Source: Marisa cornuarietis
Lineage: Eukaryota > Mollusca > Gastropoda > Architaenioglossa > Ampullariidae
Direction of reading: 5' to 3'
Assembly: GCA_004794655.1 (NCBI GenBank)
Contig: SMMW01000046.1
Location: forward strand, 1,834,001 to 1,898,000
Length of the DNA: 64,000 nt
Below, in pieces: positions 45,711 to 57,665 of this stretch. The number at the start of each line of letters is the position of its first letter. The stretch's first letter is position 1. The notes under the pieces were generated by a model that saw only the letters and a list, made by a program, of their open reading frames with translations, ran no database searches and had not been told where the DNA came from. The position numbers were made by a program, and so were the translations under genes.

Positions 45711-47567
45711 AAATAAAGAAATTAAACAAAAGCGGCAATCGATCAAGCAGTGGTAGGACATGAAGATGCTGTGTACTACTCTAAGAAATCAGTTTTGGAA
45801 AAAGCTGACAAACTCCTCATATGAACCTTGAAAGAAACCCTTCAATCTTGACTAGTGACAGAGGAGACTGCAGCTGACATTGGAATGTGTCTCTGTTTAC
45901 TGTCATGTCATTCTTAGTAACACTTCAATTTTCAGTTGCTTCTAAATCAATTTAAAATCCTGACTTTGGCAATGTGGGATGTGTTCTGGTTTCTCTGACT
46001 GATAGTATTTGTCACAAGCGGAGCTGGAACTAAAGTAATGCTTCCTAAACTAATCTCTATCTGGACTGCAACTCGTGATTCTATTTGTTCACTTTTTTAT
46101 TTTTATTAGGATTATCAATACAAGGCTTGAACTAACGGATTTCTTTGGATGATGGTTATGAAATATCCAGAAAAAACTGCAATGATGTTCGTTCTTCTTT
46201 CCAATTCTTTACCTGGCATGCATTTTGGTTAGACAAGAATACGAGTACCAGCTCAGAGCTCTCCCAGCTGAAGGCAGATTAGATGTCGGGAAAATTCTAA
46301 GAATCGTCAGCAAAGAATCCAAATGTTCATATAAAACAAAAACAAAAAAACTTCTTGACTAAACAACAATGTACAAAATGTTCGTGTGTGGCATCAAATG
46401 TCGTGATTTTGAATAATGCAGTCGTCATGGGGCAGATGCCGACAGGTTCACTGTCTCTCCCACATTTTAAAAAAAAGAGAAAAAAATTTGTAATTGAAAT
46501 ACCGTCTCATCAAATACTTTAGCATCGCTCTGACTGGGTTAGCTTATCAAACACGTGTAACACCTCTCTATTCCCTGAGCACATTGCACCGGATGATGCA
46601 CCCGCTTGTTTGCTTTCGCCATTTCTCTCGAGGGAGATAACTCTGTGCATCGACCCAAACTTAACACCGAGGTCTGAATTCTTCAAAGAGTCTGTGGGAA
46701 GTAATTGAACTGGGATACTGGCCGTGAAGTGTGGATGAAGAAGAGATAGCAGGAGCAATAAAAGCTCCGAGTTGGATGACTGTTCCCAATAAGCGTTTTC
46801 TCCTGCTCTTGTTTATTTACCTTTATTTTTCTTCCCACCCTTCCCTTCCAGCTTTCTGAAATAAGGCCGGTGGAGGTGACGAGGAAAGGATGCTGGTGCC
46901 ATGAGGTTTACCTTCACCAGCAGGATCACCAGTCTCACGTGTCGCTTATTTCTCAATCACTATATCTCATTTGTTTAGTCCGCTGCTTTTCCTAGAAGAT
47001 TATTTATAATTATTTTAACCCATTACTTTATTATGCGCATATATACATATATGTACACCCTACATCTGGTCTGTTTACCCAGTGATAAGGGACCTGGAGT
47101 TACTTGCCCCTAGTGAGACCACTCGCTGTGATGTGTGGGGACGAAGATCATTGGCTTAACCGGTCGCCACTTCTGTTTCACTATTTTGTACTGACTTTGG
47201 TGACTGGTCTCTTCAACACGCGCACGAACAGCCAAGTCGATTTTTGTTTTTTGGTCTTCTCAATGAATTTGTGCAAAACAGAAACCTACAACTAAACTCT
47301 TAATGAAACCCTAACCATAAGCCAAACCCTTGCAATAAACCTGTCTTAATCACAGATATCGAGTTTATACGTAAAACACATAAAACTACGCAGAACAAAA
47401 AACAAATGATTATAAACTGTTTAGCAAAAAATGAAAGCTCCACCAAAAAACAAGGAAACCGAAAAGATTGCAGCGTGTGCATTTGAAACCACTCGATTTA
47501 CCGACTACACTATAGCAGAGCCAACACAGTCAACACTGAAGCTATTTACTACATTTTCATACATAAA

Positions 47568-47668
47568 GAAAAAGCGGTGAGCGTGCCAGAGACGAGATCT
47601 GAACCCAGAACAGTCAGTTCTCACGGTATTGGTGACAGGCGCTAACTGTTGTACCATCAGACCGCCCC
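47568..47668 (-). mobile_element. tRNA-derived SINE, family A, head only
   Basis: On the minus strand it reads TGGTACAACAGTTAGCGCCT, then the shared CTGTCACCAATAC, then a box-B-like GGGTTCAGATCTC. The remainder of the element (the CGGCGTAAAACACC end) is absent. It is a truncated copy of the family seen at 57666. Confidence 0.75.
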
Positions 47669-47736
47669 TGTCACCATGCAAACCGGATTGAAGGGAAAAA
47701 AGTTAAACATCAACTGCCTCTTCTCTCCAGCCCTAG

Positions 47737-48475
47737 CGTGTCACGGTAGTAGTGGTGTGTCATGATGCTAAGAGCGTGTCATGAAGTTAGTGGTGTGTCA
47801 CAATGCTAAGAGCGTGTCATGAAGTTAGTGGTGTGTCATGATGCTAAGAGCGTGTCATGAAGTTAGTGGTGTGTCATGATGCTAAGAGCATGTGATGAAG
47901 TTAGTGGTGTGTCACGATGCTAAGAGCGTGTCATTGAGTGAGTGGTGTGATCATGCTAAGATCGTGTCATGAAGTTAGTGGTGTGTCACGATGCTAAGAG
48001 GGTGTCATGAAGTTAGTGGTGTGTCATGATGCTAAGAGCATGTGATGACGTTAGTGGTGTGTCACGATGCTAAGAGCGTGTCATGAAGTTAGTGGTGTGT
48101 CATGACGCTAAGAGCGTGTCATGAAGTTAGTGGTGTGTCACGATGCTAAGAGTATGTCAAGAAGATAGTGGTGTGTCATGATGCTAAGAACGTGTCATGA
48201 AGTTAGTGGTGTGTCACGATGCTAAGAGTGTGTCAAGAAGATAGTGGTGTGTCATGATGCTAAGAGTGTGTCAAGAAGATAGTGGTGTGTCATGATGCTA
48301 AGAGTGTGTCATAAAGTTAGTGGTGTCATGACGTTAATATCATGTCACGAAATAAGTGGTATGTGACGACGTTGATGGCATGTCACGGAGTAAGTTGCTA
48401 ACGGCATATGACGGAATAAGTGGTCCGTTAACACGTTAATGACGTTAAAAGCGCCGTGACTAATGGTGTGTCATA
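47737..48475. repeat. 38-bp minisatellite, about 16-19 units
   Basis: The unit is about 38 bp and contains TTAGTGGTGTGTCATGATGC and TAAGAGCGTGTCATGAAG. Copies are well conserved to about 48330, with variants such as GTCAAGAAGATAG forming sub-families, and then degenerate to about 48475. Most units contain two TCATGA-like words at a spacing of about 19 bp, so the unit may itself be an old dimer. Confidence 0.93.
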
Positions 48476-50259
48476 GTCATGACTTTGCTTCTGAGCTCGT
48501 TTCTACCATCTAACATCCTCCCTAGGATTCCAGACATTCTTTCGAAGCGACTACAGGCCGTGATTTATGTTCCTCGACAAAGACTGTCACAAGCGTAACC
48601 ACGAGGTTGCGATACCCCGGTGTTGCTACACACGTGGAAGTAAGTATAAAAAACTGTTAAGGGTTCGTTTAAAACACGTTTTCTAGGCGTTATAATCCGT
48701 TCGTATCACAAATGCTGTCTTCCACTTATGTTTTTCCAAACCTGGATGAAGCAAAGACTCTGGCAGACATTCCTCTTCAAGCAGGTCGAATCATCCATTT
48801 ACAGGCGATTCTGACAAAGTTCCTGGTGCTGACCCCTGAGTAGTTCTTGAGTCAAATGTGTTCTTAAATAAGAAATGTTTCACTGCAAGTGACACTTACA
48901 CTAATATGGATTTGTAGATAATGATAATTGGAATTATAACCTATATCATATCAACCGTCAGATATTATAATAATATTAAAATTATACTTGCTACCAACCT
49001 CCAAGAAATATTACACAAGAGAATTTCAACATCAGCTTAATATTCGTAATCAATCAAGAAATACAGAATATTCAGCAAAGATCGAACTCAGTGTCTGAAA
49101 GCATGTATGACAAATGTGACAAGAGAAGCAAATATCAGCAGCGTGTATCACTATGTGGTCAGGGCTGACGAAGTGAAGTCTCCTCTGACAGGAGAAATCG
49201 TGAGAGAAATTTTGCTGACGGTTGGCGCGTTGCAGGTGACGAGAGTTATGGTTGTTTTGTCACGCGCCAGTGCCAGCAGCCACGAGCCTGGAACGTGAGC
49301 CATGCACGTCTGCTTCCACCCCCTCCCTTCACTGCCTCCCTCCTCCGAACCTCTCACTGCTGCCGTCCATCCCTCCTCCCGCACAATCAACTACTTCCGT
49401 CCCACCCCACCCCACACCCCAGGCACTCTCCCCTTCACTGTAACACTGCAACGAGCGCCATGTTTGTTTTGGCTCGAGTTTGTTGTTGTCCTTTTATTGT
49501 GTTTTACTTTTTCAACTTTCTCTTTTCGAAATTATACATGCGCATCGATCAGAGGAACAGGCGCTCTTGTCGGTCTGTCCCTTTGAAGTCGGAGAACAGG
49601 CGCGGACTCATCAGGAAACGTTTTTTCCCTCAGGAGCTGCCTCCCGGCGACGACCCAACAGTTCGATCCTCTAATGGTTGTTTCTCGGTTCGCGACAGTG
49701 GCGACCTCACGACAGGTGAGAGCAAGAAAAGCGGAGATTTGCAAAACGCTATTTATAGACCACACGCTGCTTTTTTTTTTCTTCTCCTTCTTCTTTTCGC
49801 TACAGGGAATGAAGGAGGGAGAAAGTGGGTCAAATCGATAGAAAAACGCCGTGCAAAGAGAGGAGTGTGAAACTGCTGAATGGAGAAATGGTGAGCACAG
49901 CTTACTCAAGAGATCAAACGGCTTGTGACAATAGGCTTAAACAGTTATATCGCGATCACACCATCGCTATTAGCTAAATACTCATTTCTAAACAGTTTTA
50001 CCGAACTGGATGTTGACGATCGTTATTCTGTCGTATTATCCTCTTACTTTCTCTCTTTCCCCTTCACATAACATGTTCCATAGAACACCAGGCGACACTG
50101 GTGTGTTCTTAAGGTTTATTTTTAGAACCTCGTGGTTTCTTTTTATTCTTTCCTGGTGTTTATTTATTTACTTTATTTTTCCTTATTTTTTTTATTTATT
50201 TTGTTTTTTGCTGCGCAATGATAACTCTTCTGAATGGATACCTGCGCATTACAAATGGA

Positions 50260-50260
<1 letters not shown>
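48476..50260. other. Non-coding DNA, no recognisable gene
   Basis: The overlapping frames at 49295-49870 and 49532-49909 run on opposite strands through C-rich and T-rich tracts and have no recognisable domain. An AT-rich block lies at 48900-49080. Confidence 0.5.

Positions 50261-50331
<71 letters not shown>
50261..50331. repeat. (ATC)n trinucleotide repeat
   Basis: About 23 uninterrupted ATC units are present. The poly-Ser frame across it is an artefact. Confidence 0.97.
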
Positions 50332-50332
<1 letters not shown>

Positions 50333-50901
50333 TAATGTTATTTCATAGCAAGTAAAAGAAATAACAGATTTCCTTCTTCTGAATTTGTTTCCACCGTTTT
50401 AAAAACTTAGATACAGTATCTTTTAATGTTATTCCCTAGCAACTAAACCAACTAGATTACAGTTTCTATGGTTTTTCCCCTTTTGTTATTTTTCTTCCAT
50501 GTTTGCTCTTAAAAAATTCATTTAATGTTATTTCTGTAGCAAATAAAATAGAAGATTACAAGTAATTTCTTTTTTGTTTTTCTTTTTTTTCCACTTTTCC
50601 CCCAAGTTTCTCATCCCGATAGTTCACTCACTCTATCGCGCTTTTTTCAAAGCGAGGCAAGTGGAGGGAAGAGGTCAGAACTGAACGCACAGCAATTAGA
50701 CCTGCGGGTGCAAAGCCAGTGCGCCTGAGTGCATGCAGACAAAAGTGGCGTGGCGCGCACGGCGTGGTGCATCCCGACAGCACGTGCAGAAATCAAATAG
50801 GGCCAACAATTTTAATAAACCCCTGTCGCCATTTTTCAAACTCTTTCTTGCGGTGAGGCAGTTATATTTGCTGCAGCTCCGCGGCAAATGGGACGTGTCC
50901 A

Positions 50902-50915
50902 CACAGCGCCATCTG
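50902..50915 (-). promoter_or_regulatory. CTCF-like binding motif
   Basis: Read on the minus strand this is CCAGATGGCGCTGT, a close fit to the CTCF core. The surrounding 50700-50940 is CpG-rich compared with its flanks. It is a motif match only. Confidence 0.4.
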
Positions 50916-50940
50916 GACGCTACGTCAGGCGCAGTCACAA

Positions 50941-51519
50941 ACAGACAACTCTGTGTCCCGTCAATACATTGACAGTCGCCTTCAGGAACTCAAATATTTA
51001 CTACTAGACTAAACATACTTTGAAAATAAACCTTGACTGTCACTTACATTGAAACTAAATACTGATATTTGTTTGACCGCAGCCTCGCCTTTAGTTAAGT
51101 GGATAGTGTTTAGCGGGAGCAGTTTGTTTTCATCCTTTTCATTCTCCTCCATCATCGTCAAATTTCATCGTCACGGATGAGCAGGAGGTCAGTGACCACC
51201 ACCTTGACAACGATTACAACAAAGAAAAAGAAAAAAAAGAAGATAATCATGATTATAATATTGATTATTACGATTATAGGAAAAATAAATGTAACATCAT
51301 GAACAAGAAGAAGAATAAAAGAATGAAATTAAGATTTCTTCTGTCGGTATTTTCAAAATCCGTAGCTGTACCTTTCCGTTGAAGACATTTTGAAAACAGT
51401 GGTTGAGACCAAAAAAAAAAAAAAAAATGGAAGGAAGTGACGGGTGTGGTGGGAGTGAGTAATGTCTATGGAGCAATCGAGAGACGAGATCAGAACAGAC
51501 AAGAGCAGCGGCCAGCGAT
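50941..51519. other. Non-coding DNA, no recognisable gene
   Basis: AT-rich and GAA/GAT-rich text with a poly-A run at about 51411-51427. No coding region is supported. Confidence 0.5.
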
Positions 51520-51660
51520 AGTGTCCGCCATGTCTGTGGCCAGTGGAGCGCGAGGCCGCGTCAGCAGGCAATTAGCAGCAAGGGGGCGCTGCGGTGCGAC
51601 GTCCTGCCGTAGTGCGCGCGCATACCGACCGCCAGTGAAGGGCAGCCGATACCCGAGCGC
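51520..51660. promoter_or_regulatory. CpG-rich segment containing a CTCF-like site
   Basis: Dense CpG (GTGCGCGCGC, GGCCGCG) stands out from AT-rich flanks. Inside it, CAGCAAGGGGGCGCTGC at 51576-51592 on the plus strand closely fits the CTCF core. It could be an insulator, promoter or first-exon region. The short open frames on both strands lack a recognisable domain. Confidence 0.35.
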
Positions 51661-53459
51661 CAAATATGATTGATAACTTTCTCCACGGGTCAAGTGCCGC
51701 TTTTTCGCCTGCACAGGCATTCTAGACAGGTCGGATAAGGGCCGCTGTTACACAGTACACACGCCTGGTGGTCTCGAACTATATTTCGCCCTTAAAATAA
51801 TGATAGATGGGCGTTGGGAAGATCTTCAAATAAATTAAGTGAAATTAATGACAGCATATATCTGGTAATACACTCACTGGTAATCTCAGTTACGAATAAA
51901 ATATATTACATGGTTTCTCTCTCTCTCGCTTTCTCTCTCTCACGTACGTTTTATACTAGGAAGAAATAATAAAAATGGAAGAAAATATCGGATGAACGAA
52001 AGAATAAAAGAAAGATGAGTAGGCACTATAATAAAAAATGTGACTAACATGGACTGATAGTGAGCACATCCCAAGGGAGCGAAGCCTGAGACTGAAAGGA
52101 TTAACCTCAGTATCCCTGAGAATCAAAGTCTCCCTAGCTGATAGTGCAGCAGTCAATAGGATTAACTAGATTTGTGTTGTAATTAACTTGGAACCACGAG
52201 AAGTCAGGTCAGAACTAGCTCTGCGTATATTTTCTGTCCCGTAAATAAATTTTAAAGTTTAGGTTAAGGAAATCAAATGTAAAAAAATCAGAGTAACTAC
52301 TTATAAATAAAATAGGATTTTTTTTAAACTCTTGTCGTTCACCATGTATCTACTGCTGAGAAGACGAACCACAAGTAACTGGTGCTGGTAACAAAGGCAG
52401 CAGCTTCATTCCGAGGGTAGAAAATGAATGACTGCACGGGGCAGTCGCTGGAGTCAAACGATGATAATTACAAGAAGACAAAGGAGTGCCCCGCCTACCG
52501 TTGGCGACACCAGCGCCACCAGTGACCGATGCTGCTCAGATAAGCGCGTGCCCCTCCCTGTGTGGTGCATGGGTTGGGGGGGGGGTCTGTTGTCCGCGGT
52601 GTCCAAGACTGGGCTTTACCAGCCACCGGAGCAGCCCAGTAAATCAGGGCGGAGATGCCCTAAATCAGAACTGGGGCCAATTTACGTCCGAGGCACTCGC
52701 ATAATCTCTCTGCTACGGTCACTAGCCCCTGATTTACAGCCTTGGGGATTAAAGTCTCACGGTTTTAATCATATCAGACAGTTTGGTCTCCTAGCAGTCC
52801 CACATGGTCCGACGGGAGATGTCTGACGGCGCCTGTTCCTAAGCCAGCGTGGTAAAACCTTGAAGGGTTCCATTCCTCAGTCTATCTTTATCCACCACTG
52901 CATTGTTCCTTTGCATGACATGAATATCTATCTCTCTTTTCTCCATCCCTCTGTCTTTTGACTTCATTTGTGTCTTTCGTGAATTGATGCTTCCATTTAT
53001 CGGATGACTGAATTATTACAATAAAGTGTTGAGAAACTGCTTTCCTATGTGTTGCAACGATGATTACAAGCATGTAGCTTTGTTTAATTAATTGTTCTGC
53101 AACAAAATACATTTCTTACAATATTTTCATGCACGAGTATGCGTCATCATTATCTTTGTTACTGGTTTTATCAGTTTTATCACGAGTTCTCACAATCCTG
53201 TAAGCTGGCATGTGAAGGGAAGCAACACCTGTTTTTGCTTTACTGGTTGATTTTTCGGTTGTCTACCTTTCTAAAGGTAACTTTGCCCCCTACCTTTATA
53301 TAATTATTGCACAGTTTTTTTTCTTTGTTTTGTTGTTTAAATTTTAACTACTTTTTGTCACTAGCTTGCTTGCTGGGTTTTATTTTTTCTTACTTTGATT
53401 TCCCCCTTTGTTTTTTTGTGTGCGCTCTTTCGTGTGTTGTTTCTCTTTCTTTATTATCT
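51661..53459. other. Non-coding DNA, no recognisable gene
   Basis: A small GC-rich patch lies at about 52440-52660 with a poly-G run at 52576-52586. The 132-codon plus frame across it (52428-52826) has no domain I recognise. The rest is AT- and T-rich. Confidence 0.5.
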
Positions 53460-53960
53460 CAAATTCTTCTATATGATACTATTCCGATTCTTGCATACCA
53501 TTCTGATTTTTATATTTGTAATCAAGGGGAAGTGGATAGCCGAGTGGTTTCATTCAGATTCCTGTAGACCATTCGAGTTATTGTATATTGTACCATTCAG
53601 CTAGTTGTAGTTCATACCATACAGATTCATGTATATTATACCAGATTCTTGCATATTTTGTCATGTAGACTCCTGTATGTTATCCTATTTACATTCTTGT
53701 ACTTAATACCATTTCGATTCTTTATATTATACTGTTCACCTTTCCAACTAGTACTCCATTTCAGATTCTCTAAATCCTTGTCTACCATACATATTCCTGT
53801 ATATTATACAATTCAGATTATTTTATATACTTAGATTCTTGTATACTATACCACTTAGATTCGTGCTTATTATGCCATTTATAGATTGCTGTAGATTATA
53901 CTATTCATATGTTTGTATATCACATATTTAGGTTCTTGAATATTATGTCATTCAGATTAT
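53460..53960. repeat. Degenerate tandem array with CAGATTCTTGTATATTATACCATT-like units
   Basis: Words such as CAGATTC, TTGTATA and TATACCATT recur some fifteen times across 500 bp, at a spacing of roughly 25-30 bp (or multiples). No two units are identical, so the array is old. Open frames in it are by-products. Confidence 0.65.
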
Positions 53961-55180
53961 CCTTTCTATCCTTTTTTATTTGTTTTGGTTCAGCCAGGTT
54001 ACAATTGGACAACACACAAAGAGACGAAATTGAAGATGGTCAAGTTGAAGATAATCGTCGTTACTCGTAGTGTTGAGGAAACAACTGACGGAAATGTCGC
54101 CAGGAACTGTTGGCCAGTGTTGTTGCCTTCTGTATTATGTAACATTTACACGCCATCGCTCGTCACAATACCCACAAGGCTTGACTGCTAAAATCTTTCT
54201 GCTCCTTCGTTGCCACTCTAACCATGGGAGGTAACGTGCCGTAACCGGCAGACAACTCGAGCACAAAATAGCAATGTTAAAGAATCGCGGATTAATCTCA
54301 CTTGGCATTTCACACCCTCCGCTATCCGCATTCTGGGCAGCAGATGGAACAAGGGGAAAGCGAGCTGCTTTCAAACTGATCGTGAACAGGAAGAGCGGGG
54401 GGTGGGGGAGGGGGAGAGAGAGAGACAAGCGGACCTCTGTATGTTGGAGAGAAGGACAAGGGAGACAGGGCTGGCAAGGAGAGTGTGAACGAAGAACTCT
54501 CGAGGGACACAAACAATTTATCTTGTCAGACGTGCGCGGAGTTTGATTTCGCGTTACACAGCGGCCACGAAAGGCGGCGGGGTGCGCCGACAACGACACG
54601 CTTGGCGATTGAATGAAGAAAAGCCAGACCACACAACCTATTTTTAGATTATTTTCCAGTGTTGAAATTTGTTCAAGCTCTGTGGAAAGGTCACTGGTTT
54701 CCAGAACTGGTCTCTAAAATGCCAGTGCGTACTCGTCTAGTTTCTGGACCGCAGATGGACAGAGAATAGCGATATCTAGAATATTCATAAACTCAAGGCT
54801 CGTACATAAGACATAAAACGGATACCACCCGGCTGAGCCAATAGACACTTGGTGGCCATACACTGGACCAAAGACAACAATGGTTGGATAGGTGGATGAC
54901 AGAGAGTGAGGGAGTAAGAAAGAACTGAGCTATTACTCACCACGTTATACTCACCAATCACTGACCTGTATGTGTCCTTTTCAACCCCAGGGATAGAGTA
55001 AAGTTGAATGATTTGCCCGCAATTCCCGTCGGTTGACTGCTCAAGCCGACAGCCATTAATATTCAGGAGACGCTAGTGACAAAGTCATTCTTACGCCAGC
55101 AGGCGGCTGACGCATCTTGTGGTGATGCTCCCTCGGAGCTTGTGAAGGCGCCGTGTGTGGGGCCGGCTGCATACAGATCA
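53961..55180. other. Non-coding DNA, no recognisable gene
   Basis: A GA-rich tract lies at about 54395-54432. The 165-codon minus frame at 54135-54632 passes through it and has no recognisable domain. The opposite strand is also open there, which argues against coding. Confidence 0.5.
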
Positions 55181-55369
55181 CAGCCCCTGTACGTGGGGCA
55201 GGGTAGCTAATGGGAGACAACTCTGCCCTCACCCACTCTGCCAGCCCCTGTATATGGGGCAGGGCAGCTAATGGGAGACAACTCTGCCCTCACCCACTCT
55301 GCCAGCCCCTGTACGTGGGGCAGGGCAGGGCAGCTAATAGGTGACAACTCTGCCCTCATCCACTCTGCT
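55181..55369. repeat. 61-bp tandem repeat, three copies
   Basis: Units start at 55181, 55242 and 55303, each with CAGCCCCTGTA, GTGGGGCAGGG, GACAACTCTGCCCTCA and CCACTCTGC. The third copy carries an extra GGGCA and a few substitutions. Confidence 0.95.
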
Positions 55370-55427
55370 GTTGTTTGCATCTTAACAAGTTAGTCGTAGT
55401 TAAACTTGCGTGTGAGCAGAACATATA

Positions 55428-55940
55428 ATAATAATAATAATAGTGAAGATTTTTATAGCGCATATTCACACTCATAGAGAGCATGCTCTTAGCGCTTAAA
55501 ACGAGGAAGAGACGTGGACTAAGTAGACGAAAGGGGACGAAAGAAAACGACAGTATTGACGAAACAGAAAACATTAAAAGGCATCAAGTAACAGGAACAG
55601 AGAAATATAGTGATTCTGCAGAGAAAGATGGGTAAAGTAGCAAGAGGGAAGGGGGCGGGGTTAAGAAGGACGAGCATTGTGCGGACTGTGTTAGGAGAAA
55701 TACTCAAGGAAGAGGTGCGTTTTCAGTGCAGATTTGAAAGATTCAGTTGTAGGACATATAAGAGGTTGGTTTGTTTCGAAAGTGTATGGTGGATTTCTTT
55801 AGACAACAATATTGCATGTTATGTTGCGTGCATCCATGTCTGTTTTTTGGGGGGAGTATGGGGGTGTAAAGCGCCATGAGCCTGCTATAGGACCGGAATA
55901 TGGCGCTGTACAAATTCACTATATTGTGATTATTATTACT
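55428..55940 (+). mobile_element. Interspersed repeat with imperfect terminal inverted repeats, full length
   Basis: The left terminus (55442-55496) contains AGTGAAGATTTTTATAGCGC and ends TTAGCGCT. The right terminus (55870-55926), read on the minus strand, contains AGTGAATTTGTACAGCGCCA and ends ATGGCGCT. The two align over about 55 bp with scattered mismatches. TAA-rich sequence lies outside the left end and TTA-rich outside the right. A partial copy lies at 38819. No protein is encoded. The inverted ends suggest a MITE or foldback DNA element. The trinucleotide border could alternatively be a retroposon tail, and the truncated copy fits that too. Confidence 0.75.
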
Positions 55941-55945
55941 TCTTT

Positions 55946-57000
55946 TAAGAAAAGCACGCGAGAATTAATATGAAGTCGTAACAAGTTTTAATTGTGTCCT
56001 TCCTCACTCGAAATCTAATGTAGAATGAGGGAAGGGGATAGATGCATTACTCCAATGATCAGGGACACATAAATCTTCTTAATTTTGCTATTATATATTT
56101 TATGTATTATTTAATTTTAATCTTTTCATATAAACACATATGTCTGCCAAACAATTGCTCGGCAAACTTCGGCAAGACATCCAGTGCCAAGGCCTCGTCG
56201 CGTGTTAGCCTTCCCAGCATGCCTATTGTCCTCAGTGTCACGGATCACCCGCATACACACCACGAGTCACCCGCTGACACGCGCATTTGTTAAATCAACA
56301 ACAAATTGACCACTCAGGTGTACAGCGTCCCTCCGCGAGACGAATAGTTCTTAAACTCAATGAAACTTCAAATTTCTCGTGATCCTCGCTTGATAGCGAC
56401 AAAAAAAAACAAAAAAAAAAACAAGACACCCTAACCACCCGGACAGATGGTGAGCTCGGCTCGGATCACACGTGAAATACAGTAAAAACCGAGACTTTCA
56501 ATTTCTCGTGATTTCCTGTGTGGCAGTGACATACCAAAGCACACCGTGTGTGTCGAACTTAATATACATTATACCACCCTACTGCCGCACCCCCCTGTAC
56601 ACTCAGACACTGCAGGCTACGATACGAGCATAGCTAGGACATGTCCTAGACATACCTGGAGAATGGCTACATCCCAAATTGTATTCTTTCGGATGAACTG
56701 GCATCTGGGAGGAGAACCTCTGGTCTAACTGCAGTATTAGGACGTCTGCAAGAACGATGTGCACAGTGGTTAAACCACTCGCAGCCACTGCCGCAACAGT
56801 GTTGGATTCCTCTCCCCTAATGGTGCGAAATCCCGTCTAGATGGAAGCACTTTCCCATCTAACTAACCTTATGCAGTCACTAAACCTTGACATTGTGAAA
56901 GTCTCGCAGCTGACCGTGCAGGGTGGAGAAGGTCTCTGGGCTCACATCTGAGGGCAGAGATGTTACTGAACGCCACGTTTGGTAAGCGGACGACAACTTG
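55946..57000. other. Non-coding DNA, no recognisable gene
   Basis: An A-rich run at 56401-56423 is the only simple-sequence feature. Short frames lack recognisable domains. Confidence 0.55.
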
Positions 57001-57153
57001 GTGTTTTACGCCGAGTCAGCAACAAACGCCATTTCACGGCAAAGCAGTCAGCCCTGTAAACAGATGCCGCATGCGGTGAAATAGAAGTAAACCAGAGACG
57101 AGATCTGAACCTAGAACAGCCAATCATCACTGCTAACCGTTGCACCACCAGTA
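57001..57153 (-). mobile_element. tRNA-derived SINE, family A, inverted copy
   Basis: The plus strand begins GTGTTTTACGCCGAGTCAGC, the complement of the family tail, and ends with the complement of box A (CTAACCGTTGCACCACCAG). CAGCCCTGTAAACAGATGCC is shared with the 57666 copy. The string around the ACCAATACA head motif is shortened. It lies about 510 bp from an oppositely oriented copy. Confidence 0.85.
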
Positions 57154-57653
57154 ACGGGCATGCAGAAAGACACAAGCATTCCATTAACTCTATAATAACA
57201 CGTCACAATACACGGAGGTACTATAACAGGAAACTATAACATAGATTGGTATCCGCCACACGCAACTCTCTTAACAAAGCAATAACACTAGGGTGCACTA
57301 TCAAGGGTCAGCTCTGATCAACGAGGCTTTACAACTACTTCTACACTCTAGTCTGTTATTCCATAGACATTAGAGAAAGAAGGACAGCCATCTTAGCGCG
57401 CTTGTAGTGGGCCAGCGCTGGCTCAACTCGCGTCCGCTGTATACTCGCCGATACCATTGACAGCCAGCTTCCGCTCTCTTTGTCGTGTATCCGCGAGTAC
57501 ATCACGGAATGCTTTGATATTGAAGAAATCCTCTTAGTATGCTTTAATATATATTTTAATACATGAATCATAATGTACAATATCTCCGCTCAAACACAGC
57601 GTTGTATCGTAGTATTTGTATTTATTTGAAAGTCAAATTAATATTATTGTCAA
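57154..57653. other. Non-coding DNA between two inverted SINEs
   Basis: No coding region or RNA gene is seen. This would be the loop if the flanking SINEs paired in RNA. Confidence 0.55.
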
Positions 57654-57665
57654 CAAGCTCTCGCT

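Larger units (their letters stand above)
44201..47567. other. Non-coding DNA with purine tract and simple repeats
   Basis: A strongly purine-biased segment lies at about 44690-44920. A (GAGT)/(GGGT) tetranucleotide array lies at 45145-45258 and a (CAA)n tract at 45681-45711. The open frames in these regions are translated simple sequence. Nothing assignable lies between 45720 and 47567. Confidence 0.55.

Noticed and set aside
47737..48475. CRISPR array
   Set aside because: The units are contiguous tandem repeats without unique spacers, in a eukaryotic context.
53528..53550. SINE head (AAGTGGATAGCCGAGTGG)
   Set aside because: It resembles the family B box A, but no box B or body follows and it lies inside the degenerate array.
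54135..54632. 165-codon minus-strand frame
   Set aside because: It crosses a GA-rich tract that yields Pro/Leu/Ser runs, and the other strand is open over the same interval.
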